DNA of 39,024 nucleotides from Clostridia bacterium (GTDB lineage Bacteria; Bacillota; Clostridia; Oscillospirales; Acutalibacteraceae): NCBI GenBank assembly GCA_017435865.1, contig JAFSEF010000002.1, positions 1 to 39,024 of the forward strand, read 5' to 3'. Shown piece by piece: positions 32,305 to 39,024 of this stretch (position 1 is its first letter; each line of letters starts with the position of its first letter). The notes under the pieces were generated by a model. It saw only the letters and a program-made list of their open reading frames with translations, ran no database searches and was not told where the DNA came from. The position numbers and the translations under genes were made by a program.

Positions 32305-32310
32305 GTTTAT

Positions 32311-32403
32311 ATATACGAAAAAGCACCCTGTAACTGCTTGCGGCAGGTTTTATTTTACAGCCGCAAAGGCACTTCCTTTTAAGGAAAACTACAAGTTTTT
32401 TTT
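32311..32403 (+). ncRNA. Candidate ~90-nt small RNA with pseudoknot potential
   Basis: The predicted transcript begins about 7 nt after the TATAAT and ends in an 8-T run. Its ends are complementary: TATACGAAAAA (32312-32322) against TTTTTCGTATA (32399-32409). Inside, CTGTAA (32328-32333) pairs with TTACAG (32355-32360), and TTGCGGC (32338-32344) pairs with GCCGCAA (32360-32366). These pairings interleave and share one base, so they form a pseudoknot or two exclusive hairpins. TTCCTT/AAGGAA and AAAACT/AGTTTT hairpins precede the T-run. No protein is encoded. I do not recognise a known RNA class. It lies upstream of the metal-resistance operon, which has its own promoter. Confidence 0.45.
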
Positions 32404-32432
32404 CGTATAATACATTTCGTCAGAGTTTTCTG

Positions 32433-32461
32433 TTGACAAGTGAACAGGTTTGGCATATAAT
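32433..32461 (+). promoter_or_regulatory. Consensus sigma-A promoter of the metal-resistance operon
   Basis: TTGACA (32433-32438), 17-bp spacer, TATAAT (32456-32461): a perfect match in both hexamers. Confidence 0.9.
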
Positions 32462-32462
32462 A

Positions 32463-32484
32463 CACTTGAATGAGCATTCAAGTG
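32463..32484. promoter_or_regulatory. ArsR/SmtB-type operator
   Basis: CACTTGAATG (32463-32472), AG, CATTCAAGTG (32475-32484): perfect 10-bp arms starting 2 bp after the -10 box and covering the transcription start. Position and form fit the 12-2-12-type operators of SmtB/CzrA/CadC repressors. Confidence 0.8.
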
Positions 32485-32500
32485 AAAGGAGTGTTTTTGT

Positions 32501-32875
32501 ATGCCCGTACCCTGCAAAGATGACCACGCTCACCGCCATGAACAGGCTGTTCTTGACGGCAGAAACAACACCATGTCGGCACAGACATTGCAGGACCTGA
32601 CCGCGTTTTTCAAAGTCATCGGTGACAGAACGCGGATGCGGATTCTGGTGTCGCTGCTGGACACGGAGTTGTGCGTGTGTGCATTGGCGGAAGTGCTCGA
32701 AATGGAGCTCAGTGCCGTATCGCACCAGCTGCGTGTGCTCAAGCAGGCTGACCTTGTCCGTTCCCGCCGCGAAGGCAAAACGGTGTATTATTCACTTGCC
32801 GACTCCCATGTGCAGCAGATTATTCACATGGGACTGGATCATATCAATGAAGAAAGAGGAAACTGTGATGCGTAA
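32501..32875 (+). CDS. ArsR/SmtB-family metal-sensing repressor
   Basis: A 124-residue winged-helix repressor expected to release its operator when metal binds. The HTH lies at about 45-90 (LAEVLEMELSAVSHQLRVLKQADLV). It has two possible metal sites. One is the CadC/ArsR-type ELCVC (C58, C60), with extra ligands possible from the N-terminal CKDDHAHRH segment. The other is the SmtB/CzrA alpha-5 type D101-x-H103 with H114-x-x-E117. The upstream palindrome overlaps the transcription start, so it is autoregulated. AAAGGAG precedes ATG 32501. It overlaps the HMA gene by 8 nt. Confidence 0.92.
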   Translation: MPVPCKDDHAHRHEQAVLDGRNNTMSAQTLQDLTAFFKVIGDRTRMRILVSLLDTELCVCALAEVLEMELSAVSHQLRVLKQADLVRSRREGKTVYYSLADSHVQQIIHMGLDHINEERGNCDA

Positions 32876-33086
32876 ACAATTTAAAATGGAAGATCTTGAC
32901 TGTGCAAACTGTGCTGCAAAAATGGAGGAAGCCATCCGCAAAATCGACGGTGTTTCCTATGTTTCCATCAGCTTCATGGCACAGAAAATGGTCATTGAAG
33001 CAGACGATGCCCGCTTTGATGACATTATGAAACAGGCGGCAAAAGCCGTCAAAAAAGTGGACAGAAACTGCGAAGTGCTTCTGTGA
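32868..33086 (+). CDS. Stand-alone heavy-metal-associated (HMA) protein
   Basis: A 72-residue ferredoxin-like HMA domain with the CxxC metal site at C13-C16 (DLDCANCAAKMEE), a variant of GMTCxxC. In many P1B ATPases this domain is fused at the N-terminus. Here it is a separate gene directly before an ATPase that lacks it, so it probably delivers metal as a chaperone. The acidic-preceded DLDCANC form is typical of Zn/Cd/Pb pumps and not of copper proteins. It overlaps the repressor gene (ATG 32868, repressor stop 32873-32875), giving translational coupling; AGAGGAAA is the ribosome binding site. Confidence 0.9.
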   Translation: MRKQFKMEDLDCANCAAKMEEAIRKIDGVSYVSISFMAQKMVIEADDARFDDIMKQAAKAVKKVDRNCEVLL

Positions 33087-33097
33087 GAGGTCATCTT

Positions 33098-34966
33098 ATG
33101 ACAAAGAAACAGAAAAAGACGCTTCTTCGCATTCTCATAGCAGCTCTTCTGTTGGCTGCGGTGGCGGTGACGGTGCATTTTGTGCCGATGCCGCAATGGG
33201 CGAAACTGCTGCTCTTTGTGCTGCCCTACCTTGCAGTGGGACATCCCGTGCTGTATGATGCCGCACACAACATTGTCAGGGGCAACGTGTTTGATGAAAA
33301 ATTCCTGATGACACTTGCCACCATGGGTGCGTTTTTTGTGGGTGAATATCCCGAAGCCACCTTCGTAATGCTCTTTTTTGAAGTCGGTGAACTGTTTGAA
33401 AGCATTGCCGTCGGCAAAAGCCGCAGATCGGTAGCAGCTCTTACGGAGCTTTGTGCCGACACGGCACGTCTTGTCGAAAACGGTCAGACCCGTGAAGTGA
33501 GCCCCGAAGAAGTGGCGGTCGGCATGCACATTCTTGTGCAGCCGGGGGAACGCATTCCCCTGGACGGCATCGTTACCGAAGGAACTGCTTCTCTGGATAC
33601 GGCGGCTCTGACGGGCGAAAGTCTGCCGCGGTCAGTCAGCCCCGACGATGCGGTACTCAGCGGCTGCATCTGCACAGACGGTGTGCTGACGGTGCGTGTC
33701 ACCAAACCGTATGAAGAAAGTACGGTTGCACGGATTCTGGAGCTTGTCGAAAACGCAGGCATCCATAAGGCAAAGAGTGAAAAGTTCATCACCCGTTTTG
33801 CAAAGTATTACACCCCCTGTGTGGTTGCAGGTGCTTTGCTGCTCGGTATTGTTCCGCCTTTGTTTTCGGGCAGTACCGGGGATTGGTCGGTCTGGTCGGA
33901 ATGGATCAGCCGTGCTATGGTCTTTCTTGTTATTTCCTGCCCGTGTGCACTGGTCATTTCCGTACCGCTGTCCTTTTTCGGCGGCATCGGCGGTGCTTCC
34001 GCAAAGGGCATTCTCGTAAAGGGCTCGGATCACCTGGAGCATCTTTCCATGTGTTCAACCGTCGTGTTTGACAAAACGGGTACCCTCACAAACGGGACAT
34101 TCAGCGTGAAAGATATCCGTCCGTGCGACGGGATCACGCAGGAAACGCTGCTGCGTACGGCGGCATCTGCCGAAAGTCGCTCCAACCATCCGCTCGCAAA
34201 GGCGGTCTGTGCAGCGGCTGCAACATACGAAACACCCGAAACGGTACATGAACAGGCAGGTCTGGGTGTCACGGCAACCATCGGCGGCAAAACGGTGGCG
34301 GTCGGCTCACGCAGGCTGATGGAACAAAATGCAATTTCCGTCACGGAAGAAAACGATGCGGCAGCTGCCGTGTACGTTGCACAGGACGGAAAATACATGG
34401 GCAGTATCGTATTGAGTGACACCGTCAAACCCGATGCCGCACAGGCAATCGCCGCGTTGCGTAAGCACGGTGTCAGAAGAATCTGTATGCTCACGGGCGA
34501 CCGTGAACAGGCTGCGGCAGAAGTGGCTGCAGAACTGGGCATTGATGAGGTATATGCCTCCCTTTTGCCCGAAGACAAGGTAAGAATTGCCTGCAAACTG
34601 CGTGACGAATGCAAAAAAGGCGAAAAACTCGCTTTTGTCGGGGACGGCATCAACGATGCTCCCGTGCTGACGTGTGCGGATGTAGGAATTGCAATGGGTG
34701 CATTCGGCTCGGATGCCGCAATTGAAGCGGCAGACGTGGTACTGATGAATGACCGCCCGACCGATATTGCCGCTGCCATGGCGGTTTCGGTCAAAACAAA
34801 ACGCATTGTAAAACAGAACATCGTGTTTGCTTTAGGTGTCAAATTTGCGGTGTTGCTGCTTTCAGCCGTCGGTATTGCCGGTATGGGGATCGGCATTTTT
34901 GCGGACGTGGGGGTTTGCGTACTTGCCGTATGCAATGCCATGCGAACGCAATACGGACGTTTCTGA
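33098..34966 (+). CDS. P1B-type heavy-metal-translocating ATPase (Zn/Cd/Pb type)
   Basis: A 622-residue membrane pump that exports divalent metals. Motifs: LTGES in the actuator domain, C281-P282-C283 in transmembrane helix 6, D325-KTGT phosphorylation site, SNHPLA for nucleotide binding, MLTGDR, and GDGINDAP near 514. The last helices carry a Lys (GVKFAVL) and an Asp (FADVGV), the P1B-2 signature for Zn2+/Cd2+/Pb2+. There is no N-terminal HMA; it is encoded separately just upstream. The start is ATG 33098 with GAGAGG 7 nt upstream; a GTG at 33083 is less likely. Controlled by the ArsR-type repressor at the head of the operon. Confidence 0.95.
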   Translation: MTKKQKKTLLRILIAALLLAAVAVTVHFVPMPQWAKLLLFVLPYLAVGHPVLYDAAHNIVRGNVFDEKFLMTLATMGAFFVGEYPEATFVMLFFEVGELFESIAVGKSRRSVAALTELCADTARLVENGQTREVSPEEVAVGMHILVQPGERIPLDGIVTEGTASLDTAALTGESLPRSVSPDDAVLSGCICTDGVLTVRVTKPYEESTVARILELVENAGIHKAKSEKFITRFAKYYTPCVVAGALLLGIVPPLFSGSTGDWSVWSEWISRAMVFLVISCPCALVISVPLSFFGGIGGASAKGILVKGSDHLEHLSMCSTVVFDKTGTLTNGTFSVKDIRPCDGITQETLLRTAASAESRSNHPLAKAVCAAAATYETPETVHEQAGLGVTATIGGKTVAVGSRRLMEQNAISVTEENDAAAAVYVAQDGKYMGSIVLSDTVKPDAAQAIAALRKHGVRRICMLTGDREQAAAEVAAELGIDEVYASLLPEDKVRIACKLRDECKKGEKLAFVGDGINDAPVLTCADVGIAMGAFGSDAAIEAADVVLMNDRPTDIAAAMAVSVKTKRIVKQNIVFALGVKFAVLLLSAVGIAGMGIGIFADVGVCVLAVCNAMRTQYGRF

Positions 34967-35006
34967 ACATATTCCGCGGTGAAAACCGCCAAGGAGGATA
35001 TATAAC

Positions 35007-38000
35007 ATGAAAAAAGGATTGCTTTGTTTGCTTACGGTGCTTCTGGCAATGGCATTCTGCCTGCCTGCCGCAGCAGCATCCGAACCGCCGACAGTCGGTG
35101 TGGACGGAATAAAAGCTGTTTACGAAAACGGCTGTGCTGAGGGACGCGGATGGGAAATTGCCTATAATCGCTCCGCAGACAAATACATCATGACCCTCAC
35201 AGAGGACCACTACACACAGATCACCGTTGTGGGGGACCTGGTTATCAACGTGCCTGCAGGCGTGACGATTTCACTGGGTACCAACAGCAAAAACTACGGT
35301 ATCGGTGTTACGGACGGTTCACTGGTCATCAACGGCAACGGTACACTCAACCTTATCGGTACGGCTGCACTGTACGGCAAGGAAAGTGACATCACTGTTA
35401 ACGGCACAACCATCAACGCTTCGGGTACCACCTACGGTGCATTCGTTGTCAATGCAAAACTGACACTCAACGCAGGCAAGCTGACAGCAACGGGTGCAAA
35501 ATACGGTGTGAACTGTACGGGTGGCGTGTTTGTCAACGGCGGTGAACTCAACGCAACCTCCACCAAAACCGACAATGCCGAATCCTACGGTATTTATACA
35601 AAAAATTGTCCTGTCCGTCTTTACGGCGGTAAAGTGACCGTCGGCGGTTACTACGGCATTTATGCACACGGCGGCAGTGTTTCGCTGGCAGGTGCCGATG
35701 TCAAGGCAACCGCAAAAGAAAGCGGTCTGTATATGACCGATTATGCAACCCTGAACGGCACCGACGGTATTTCCTCCTTCACCGGCGGCATAACGGGTAT
35801 GCAATTTACAAACAACGCAGCATTCAACCTTTCGGGCGGTACTGTAAGCACAAAGGTCAGCAGCGGTATCTATACAAACATGACCTACGGTATGCAGTTT
35901 GAAAATGCCGACCTGACTGTTACGGGCGGTAAGCTGCAATCGGAAGGCTATTATGCAATCAACTTCTCGGGCAAGTCCGACAACGTCAATGCAGGTAAAA
36001 ATGCAAGTCTGAACGTCAACGGCGGTACCGTAATCGCCAAAGGTAACGACTGCGGTGTTCGCCTTTACAACGCATCCGCACTTGTGAATGACGGTGTGCT
36101 TGAAAGCCGTGCCAATGTCAATGCGGGTATTTACATGTATTATTCCGAATTCACCGTCAACGGCGGTACAGTGCTTTGTGACGGCGGTGTTTACGGCATC
36201 AACAGCTATTCCGCAACACCCGTCATCAACGGCGGTACCGTGTTTGCAGACGGTGTGAAGTACGGTATTTTCAGTGTCGGCAAGGTCACCATTGAAGGCG
36301 GTAACGTCACAGCGGTCGGCGGCACAATGGGCATTGCCGCATCGGGTGATTACCTGACAGTCGGTTCTTCCGAAAAAGCACGTATTTCCCTGACAGCCAT
36401 CGGCGGTTCTTTTGCCCTTGCAGGCGACCGTCCAAAGAGCAGCAACCTCACCGACCCCGGTGTTATCCTCTTCGGTAAAACCTATGCTTACACCACACAG
36501 CTGCAGTACAGAACCCTGCGTTATGTCGATGGTGAAGAAATTTATCGTTCGGCAGAATCTTCTTCCGTCTCGATTGACGGTGTAAACGTCAGCAGCAACC
36601 TCGTTGCAGGCGACATTGCATACAATCCCGGCGGCAGCGCAAGCTCCTACCTGTGGAGACTTCGAAATGAAGACGGCAACCTCACGCTGACCCTCAACGG
36701 GGCACAGCTCAAAAAACTGGACATTTCCGGAAACCTTGAAATTGTGTTGGGGTCCTCTTCTTCCCGTATCACCGACGGCATGACCGTCACGGGCGGTGTC
36801 GTGGCTCTCAGCGGCGACAGCAATCTTGCTGTTGAAAGCACAGGATCCGATGCGATTGTGCTGACAAACTCCGTGCTGCGTCAGAAAAGCGGCACCCTTG
36901 ACCTGCAGGATACGCTGTCCGGTATCGGTGCACGTCTGTTCCTGTCGGGCACAGTTATTTCTCACATCCGCACCGACGTTTTCAACCTCAATGCAAGCGG
37001 TGTTGTGCTGACAGGTGCTTTCATCAATGCAACCGACTGTGCATCCGTATTTGATCTGAACAACTCCGACCTGTCCGTTTACGGCAGTGAAATCACGGCA
37101 ACCGGTCTTTCCGATTACGCCGTCAACGGTGCCAACAGCAAGTTGTTTATGGCTGATTCAACATTCAACACCGCAGGCTCTGCAGGTGTGCGTGTTTACG
37201 GCATGAAAGCCGTTGACAGCAACATCGACATCAATGCTGCAGGTGACAAGGGCATCCGCACGGGTGCAGACGGTCTTTCGATTGACAACAGCGTTGTCCG
37301 CGTACAGGCTCTTGATGAAGCCGTTTACTCCGAAGGCGACATGCTCTTCACCGATACCGCACTCAACGCGGTCAGCAATTCGGGCAAAAAGGGCGTTCTG
37401 CTCAATGCAGTACCCGGTTCATCTGCCTGCATCACCGTCAAGGGTCACTGCATGATTGAGTCAGGCAAAGATGCGGTTCGGCTGGCTGACGAAAACGGTG
37501 TTGTGTCTTACTTCGCAAACGGCGAAGTGCCGCTGACAAGTGTTGTTATTTCCAACGACCACAACTATGCACTTTCTGCCGCTTACGAATACTGCGGCAC
37601 AACAGGCACAAAAGTGCTTACTTGTACTTTTGACGGCTGCCACAGCACCAACTGTGTTGCAACCCCCACCGCAAACCATGACTTCTCGAACTATGTTTCC
37701 AACGGTGACGCCACCTGTGCAAAAGACGGCACAAAGACCGCCACCTGCCCCATCTGCAGTGCAACCGAAAACGCACGCGACATCGGTTCGAGTGCCCATG
37801 TTCCCCACACATTCACAAAGTATATTTCCGACAAAAACGGTACCTGTCTCGGCAACGGCACAAAAACCGCTGTCTGTGATGTCTGCCGTGCTGCAAAAGA
37901 CACCGTGGAAGAACCCGATTCCGCAAGAGGTCACAGCTACCGCACAGAGATTCTTGAACCTGCGACCTGTATCAACAAAGGGGAACTGAAATACATCTGC

Positions 38001-38780
38001 AATCTCTGCGGCCACAACTATACGGGCCTTACCGAAGAATACGGCCCCCACGGCTGGACAGCCGAAAATTGTTTCTCCATCCGTTCCTGCAAACACTGCG
38101 GAAAAAGCGACGGAGCTGCATTGGGGCACGATTTCGGCGAATTCAAATTCGACAACAATGCAAACTGTCTTGAAGACGGAACCAACTCCGCAAGCTGCTC
38201 ACGCTGTCAGCAGAAGGTGACCATGCCTGCCCCCGGCACCGCACTCGGTCACGAGGCTTCCGACTGGGTTGTTGTTACGGCTCCCAGTGCATATGAAGCA
38301 GGTTACAGGGTCAAACACTGTACACGTAAGGATTGTGCAACCACACTTGAATCCGAAATTCTCAGCCGCGTGATTCAGTGCAATGCAGAAAGCAAACTGC
38401 TTGCCGATTATGACAACAATCTGCTGCGTGCGATTGGCAATGACCTGACGGTCAAAGAAATCAAAGCACAGCTCATCAATCCTGCCGAAGTCATTTTCGC
38501 AAACGAAAAGAATGTCCGCCTGGATGACAATGCCATTGTCTATACAGGGGCGATCATCAAGGTCACAAACGCAGGTCAGGTATTCTATGCCGTTGTTGAC
38601 AATGACGTTACCGGCGACGGTCAGCTCAATGCAGAGGATGCCCGACTGGCACTTCGTGCGTGTGTAAAACTGGAAAAACTCTCCGTCGCACAGGCAGCTG
38701 CTGCCGATGTGGACAATGACGGCAAACTCAGTGCAGCCGATGCACGTGTGCTGCTCAGACGCACTGTCGGACTCGAATAA
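35007..38780 (+). CDS. Large secreted repeat protein with C-terminal type I dockerin
   Basis: A 1257-residue exported protein with signal peptide 1-24. Residues ~30-890 consist of beta-helix-like repeats built on 'NGGTV.A.G..YGI' turns (pectate-lyase-like fold of carbohydrate-active or adhesive proteins). Residues ~890-1100 hold about five Cys-containing repeats of the form 'ATC..dGTKTA.C..C' with a preceding HxF/HxY, common in Clostridia surface proteins. The last ~62 residues are a dockerin: two calcium loops DVTGDGQLNAEDAR and DVDNDGKLSAADAR, each followed by a helix. Dockerins bind cohesins on a scaffoldin or cell surface, so this protein probably joins a multi-protein surface complex. 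No cohesin gene is present in the window. AGGAGG precedes the start, 40 bp after the ATPase gene. A GCGGT/ACCGC hairpin but no terminator lies between them. Confidence 0.87.
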   Translation: MKKGLLCLLTVLLAMAFCLPAAAASEPPTVGVDGIKAVYENGCAEGRGWEIAYNRSADKYIMTLTEDHYTQITVVGDLVINVPAGVTISLGTNSKNYGIGVTDGSLVINGNGTLNLIGTAALYGKESDITVNGTTINASGTTYGAFVVNAKLTLNAGKLTATGAKYGVNCTGGVFVNGGELNATSTKTDNAESYGIYTKNCPVRLYGGKVTVGGYYGIYAHGGSVSLAGADVKATAKESGLYMTDYATLNGTDGISSFTGGITGMQFTNNAAFNLSGGTVSTKVSSGIYTNMTYGMQFENADLTVTGGKLQSEGYYAINFSGKSDNVNAGKNASLNVNGGTVIAKGNDCGVRLYNASALVNDGVLESRANVNAGIYMYYSEFTVNGGTVLCDGGVYGINSYSATPVINGGTVFADGVKYGIFSVGKVTIEGGNVTAVGGTMGIAASGDYLTVGSSEKARISLTAIGGSFALAGDRPKSSNLTDPGVILFGKTYAYTTQLQYRTLRYVDGEEIYRSAESSSVSIDGVNVSSNLVAGDIAYNPGGSASSYLWRLRNEDGNLTLTLNGAQLKKLDISGNLEIVLGSSSSRITDGMTVTGGVVALSGDSNLAVESTGSDAIVLTNSVLRQKSGTLDLQDTLSGIGARLFLSGTVISHIRTDVFNLNASGVVLTGAFINATDCASVFDLNNSDLSVYGSEITATGLSDYAVNGANSKLFMADSTFNTAGSAGVRVYGMKAVDSNIDINAAGDKGIRTGADGLSIDNSVVRVQALDEAVYSEGDMLFTDTALNAVSNSGKKGVLLNAVPGSSACITVKGHCMIESGKDAVRLADENGVVSYFANGEVPLTSVVISNDHNYALSAAYEYCGTTGTKVLTCTFDGCHSTNCVATPTANHDFSNYVSNGDATCAKDGTKTATCPICSATENARDIGSSAHVPHTFTKYISDKNGTCLGNGTKTAVCDVCRAAKDTVEEPDSARGHSYRTEILEPATCINKGELKYICNLCGHNYTGLTEEYGPHGWTAENCFSIRSCKHCGKSDGAALGHDFGEFKFDNNANCLEDGTNSASCSRCQQKVTMPAPGTALGHEASDWVVVTAPSAYEAGYRVKHCTRKDCATTLESEILSRVIQCNAESKLLADYDNNLLRAIGNDLTVKEIKAQLINPAEVIFANEKNVRLDDNAIVYTGAIIKVTNAGQVFYAVVDNDVTGDGQLNAEDARLALRACVKLEKLSVAQAAAADVDNDGKLSAADARVLLRRTVGLE

Positions 38781-38795
38781 GCAAATATAAAATTC

Positions 38796-38825
38796 ACCGC
38801 CTTCTGTAAAGAGGGCGGTTTTTTG
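38796..38825 (+). terminator. Intrinsic terminator after the dockerin gene
   Basis: ACCGCC (38796-38801) pairs with GGCGGT (38814-38819), followed by a T-run. Confidence 0.85.
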
Positions 38826-38878
38826 GTTCTTCACGGAAACTTTTTTTGATTAAACAAGAACCAAATTGGAGTTTATCG
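38825..38878 (+). repeat. Copy of the terminator-linked repeat found in the 15.4-kb element
   Basis: GGTTCTTCACGGAAAC, TTGATTAAA and CCAAATTGGAGTTTATCG match 15356-15413 closely. Here it continues into a different repeat and not into the right arm. Confidence 0.65.
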
Positions 38879-38904
38879 CTGACTTTTGACTGTCGTCAGT
38901 TATT

Positions 38905-39024
38905 AAAAGTTTTGGTCAAGCTTTTCACAAAAGCTTGCGGGGTCAAGGGGCAGAGCCCATTGTCGCCCGTCGCAACGGGCGAAATCCTTTTCCTTACAAA
39001 AGCGCAGGAAAGTTGTTAAGAAAA
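38905..39024. repeat. REP-like extragenic repeat at the window edge
   Basis: Stems CAAGCTTTT/AAAAGCTTG (38917-38925/38929-38937) and CGCCCGT/ACGGGCG (38964-38970/38975-38981) are joined by GGGGTCAAGGGGCAGAGCCC. I recall this wording as a high-copy intergenic repeat of gut Oscillospiraceae; copy number in this genome cannot be seen here. It runs off the window. Confidence 0.5.

Noticed and set aside
35319-36965. 548-codon open frame on the minus strand
   Set aside because: Antisense shadow of the dockerin protein gene; no ribosome binding site, odd Cys/Val/Ala-rich composition, while the + strand frame has signal peptide, repeats and dockerin.

Overview
The window looks like a chromosomal segment from an anaerobic, Gram-positive Clostridia bacterium, most likely a gut Oscillospiraceae/Ruminococcaceae-type organism. 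I infer this from a dockerin-bearing secreted protein, a BspA-like leucine-rich-repeat lipoprotein, a Clostridia-style cyclic-glucan-synthase-like giant protein, strong AGGAGG-type ribosome binding sites, sigma-A promoters with 17-bp spacers, and hairpin/poly-T terminators at most transcript ends. No rRNA, tRNA, CRISPR array or transposase gene is visible.

Layout. (1) 1-3.5 kb, + strand: two small proteins resembling RiPP leader peptides (Nif11/double-glycine style), then a STAS protein, a TIR-FHA fusion, a PP2C phosphatase and a secreted EEP-family lipoprotein. The last four look like one phospho-signalling operon. (2) 3.6-15.3 kb: carbohydrate block with a 2330-residue GT84/GH94 cyclic-glucan-synthase-like protein (-), a GH42 beta-galactosidase (+), an anchored SGNH hydrolase (-) and a secreted parallel beta-helix protein (+). 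(3) 15.3-16.8 kb: a 161-bp MITE-like inverted-repeat element, an XRE regulator behind an array of four TTACAG-N4-CTGTAA sites, and a GreA/GreB C-terminal-domain protein. (4) 16.8-21.5 kb: an AT-rich island with a small membrane protein and a very large secreted VWA/thrombospondin-type-3 protein. The first ~185 codons of that gene have the composition of the surrounding chromosome and the rest is AT-rich, so the gene looks mosaic. (5) 21.6-24.6 kb: an OmpR-type response regulator and histidine kinase, a separate transcription unit for a 39-residue amphipathic peptide, then ~750 bp of non-coding hairpin-rich repeats. (6) 24.6-26.7 kb: an LRR lipoprotein preceded by a ~200-nt leader RNA with a 14-bp closing stem, an interleaved 11-bp pairing (pseudoknot or switch) and a UUCG-capped terminator just before the ribosome binding site. 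(7) 26.8-31.9 kb: a four-gene operon of two AMP-forming ligases, a stand-alone acyl carrier protein and a condensation/acyltransferase-fold protein, apparently a small thiotemplated pathway. (8) 32.3-35 kb: a candidate ~90-nt small RNA with its own promoter, then a Zn/Cd/Pb-type resistance operon (ArsR/SmtB sensor, separate HMA metallochaperone, P1B ATPase). (9) 35-38.8 kb: a large secreted repeat protein ending in a type I dockerin, followed by dispersed repeats at the window edge.

The strongest candidates for undescribed biology are the pseudoknotted leader RNA of the lipoprotein gene, the 39-residue peptide next to a two-component system, the RiPP-like peptides beside a TIR-FHA/PP2C/STAS module, the ligase-ACP-condensation operon, the XRE operator array and the mosaic VWA gene. 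All functions are inferred from sequence motifs read by eye; no searches or computations were run.
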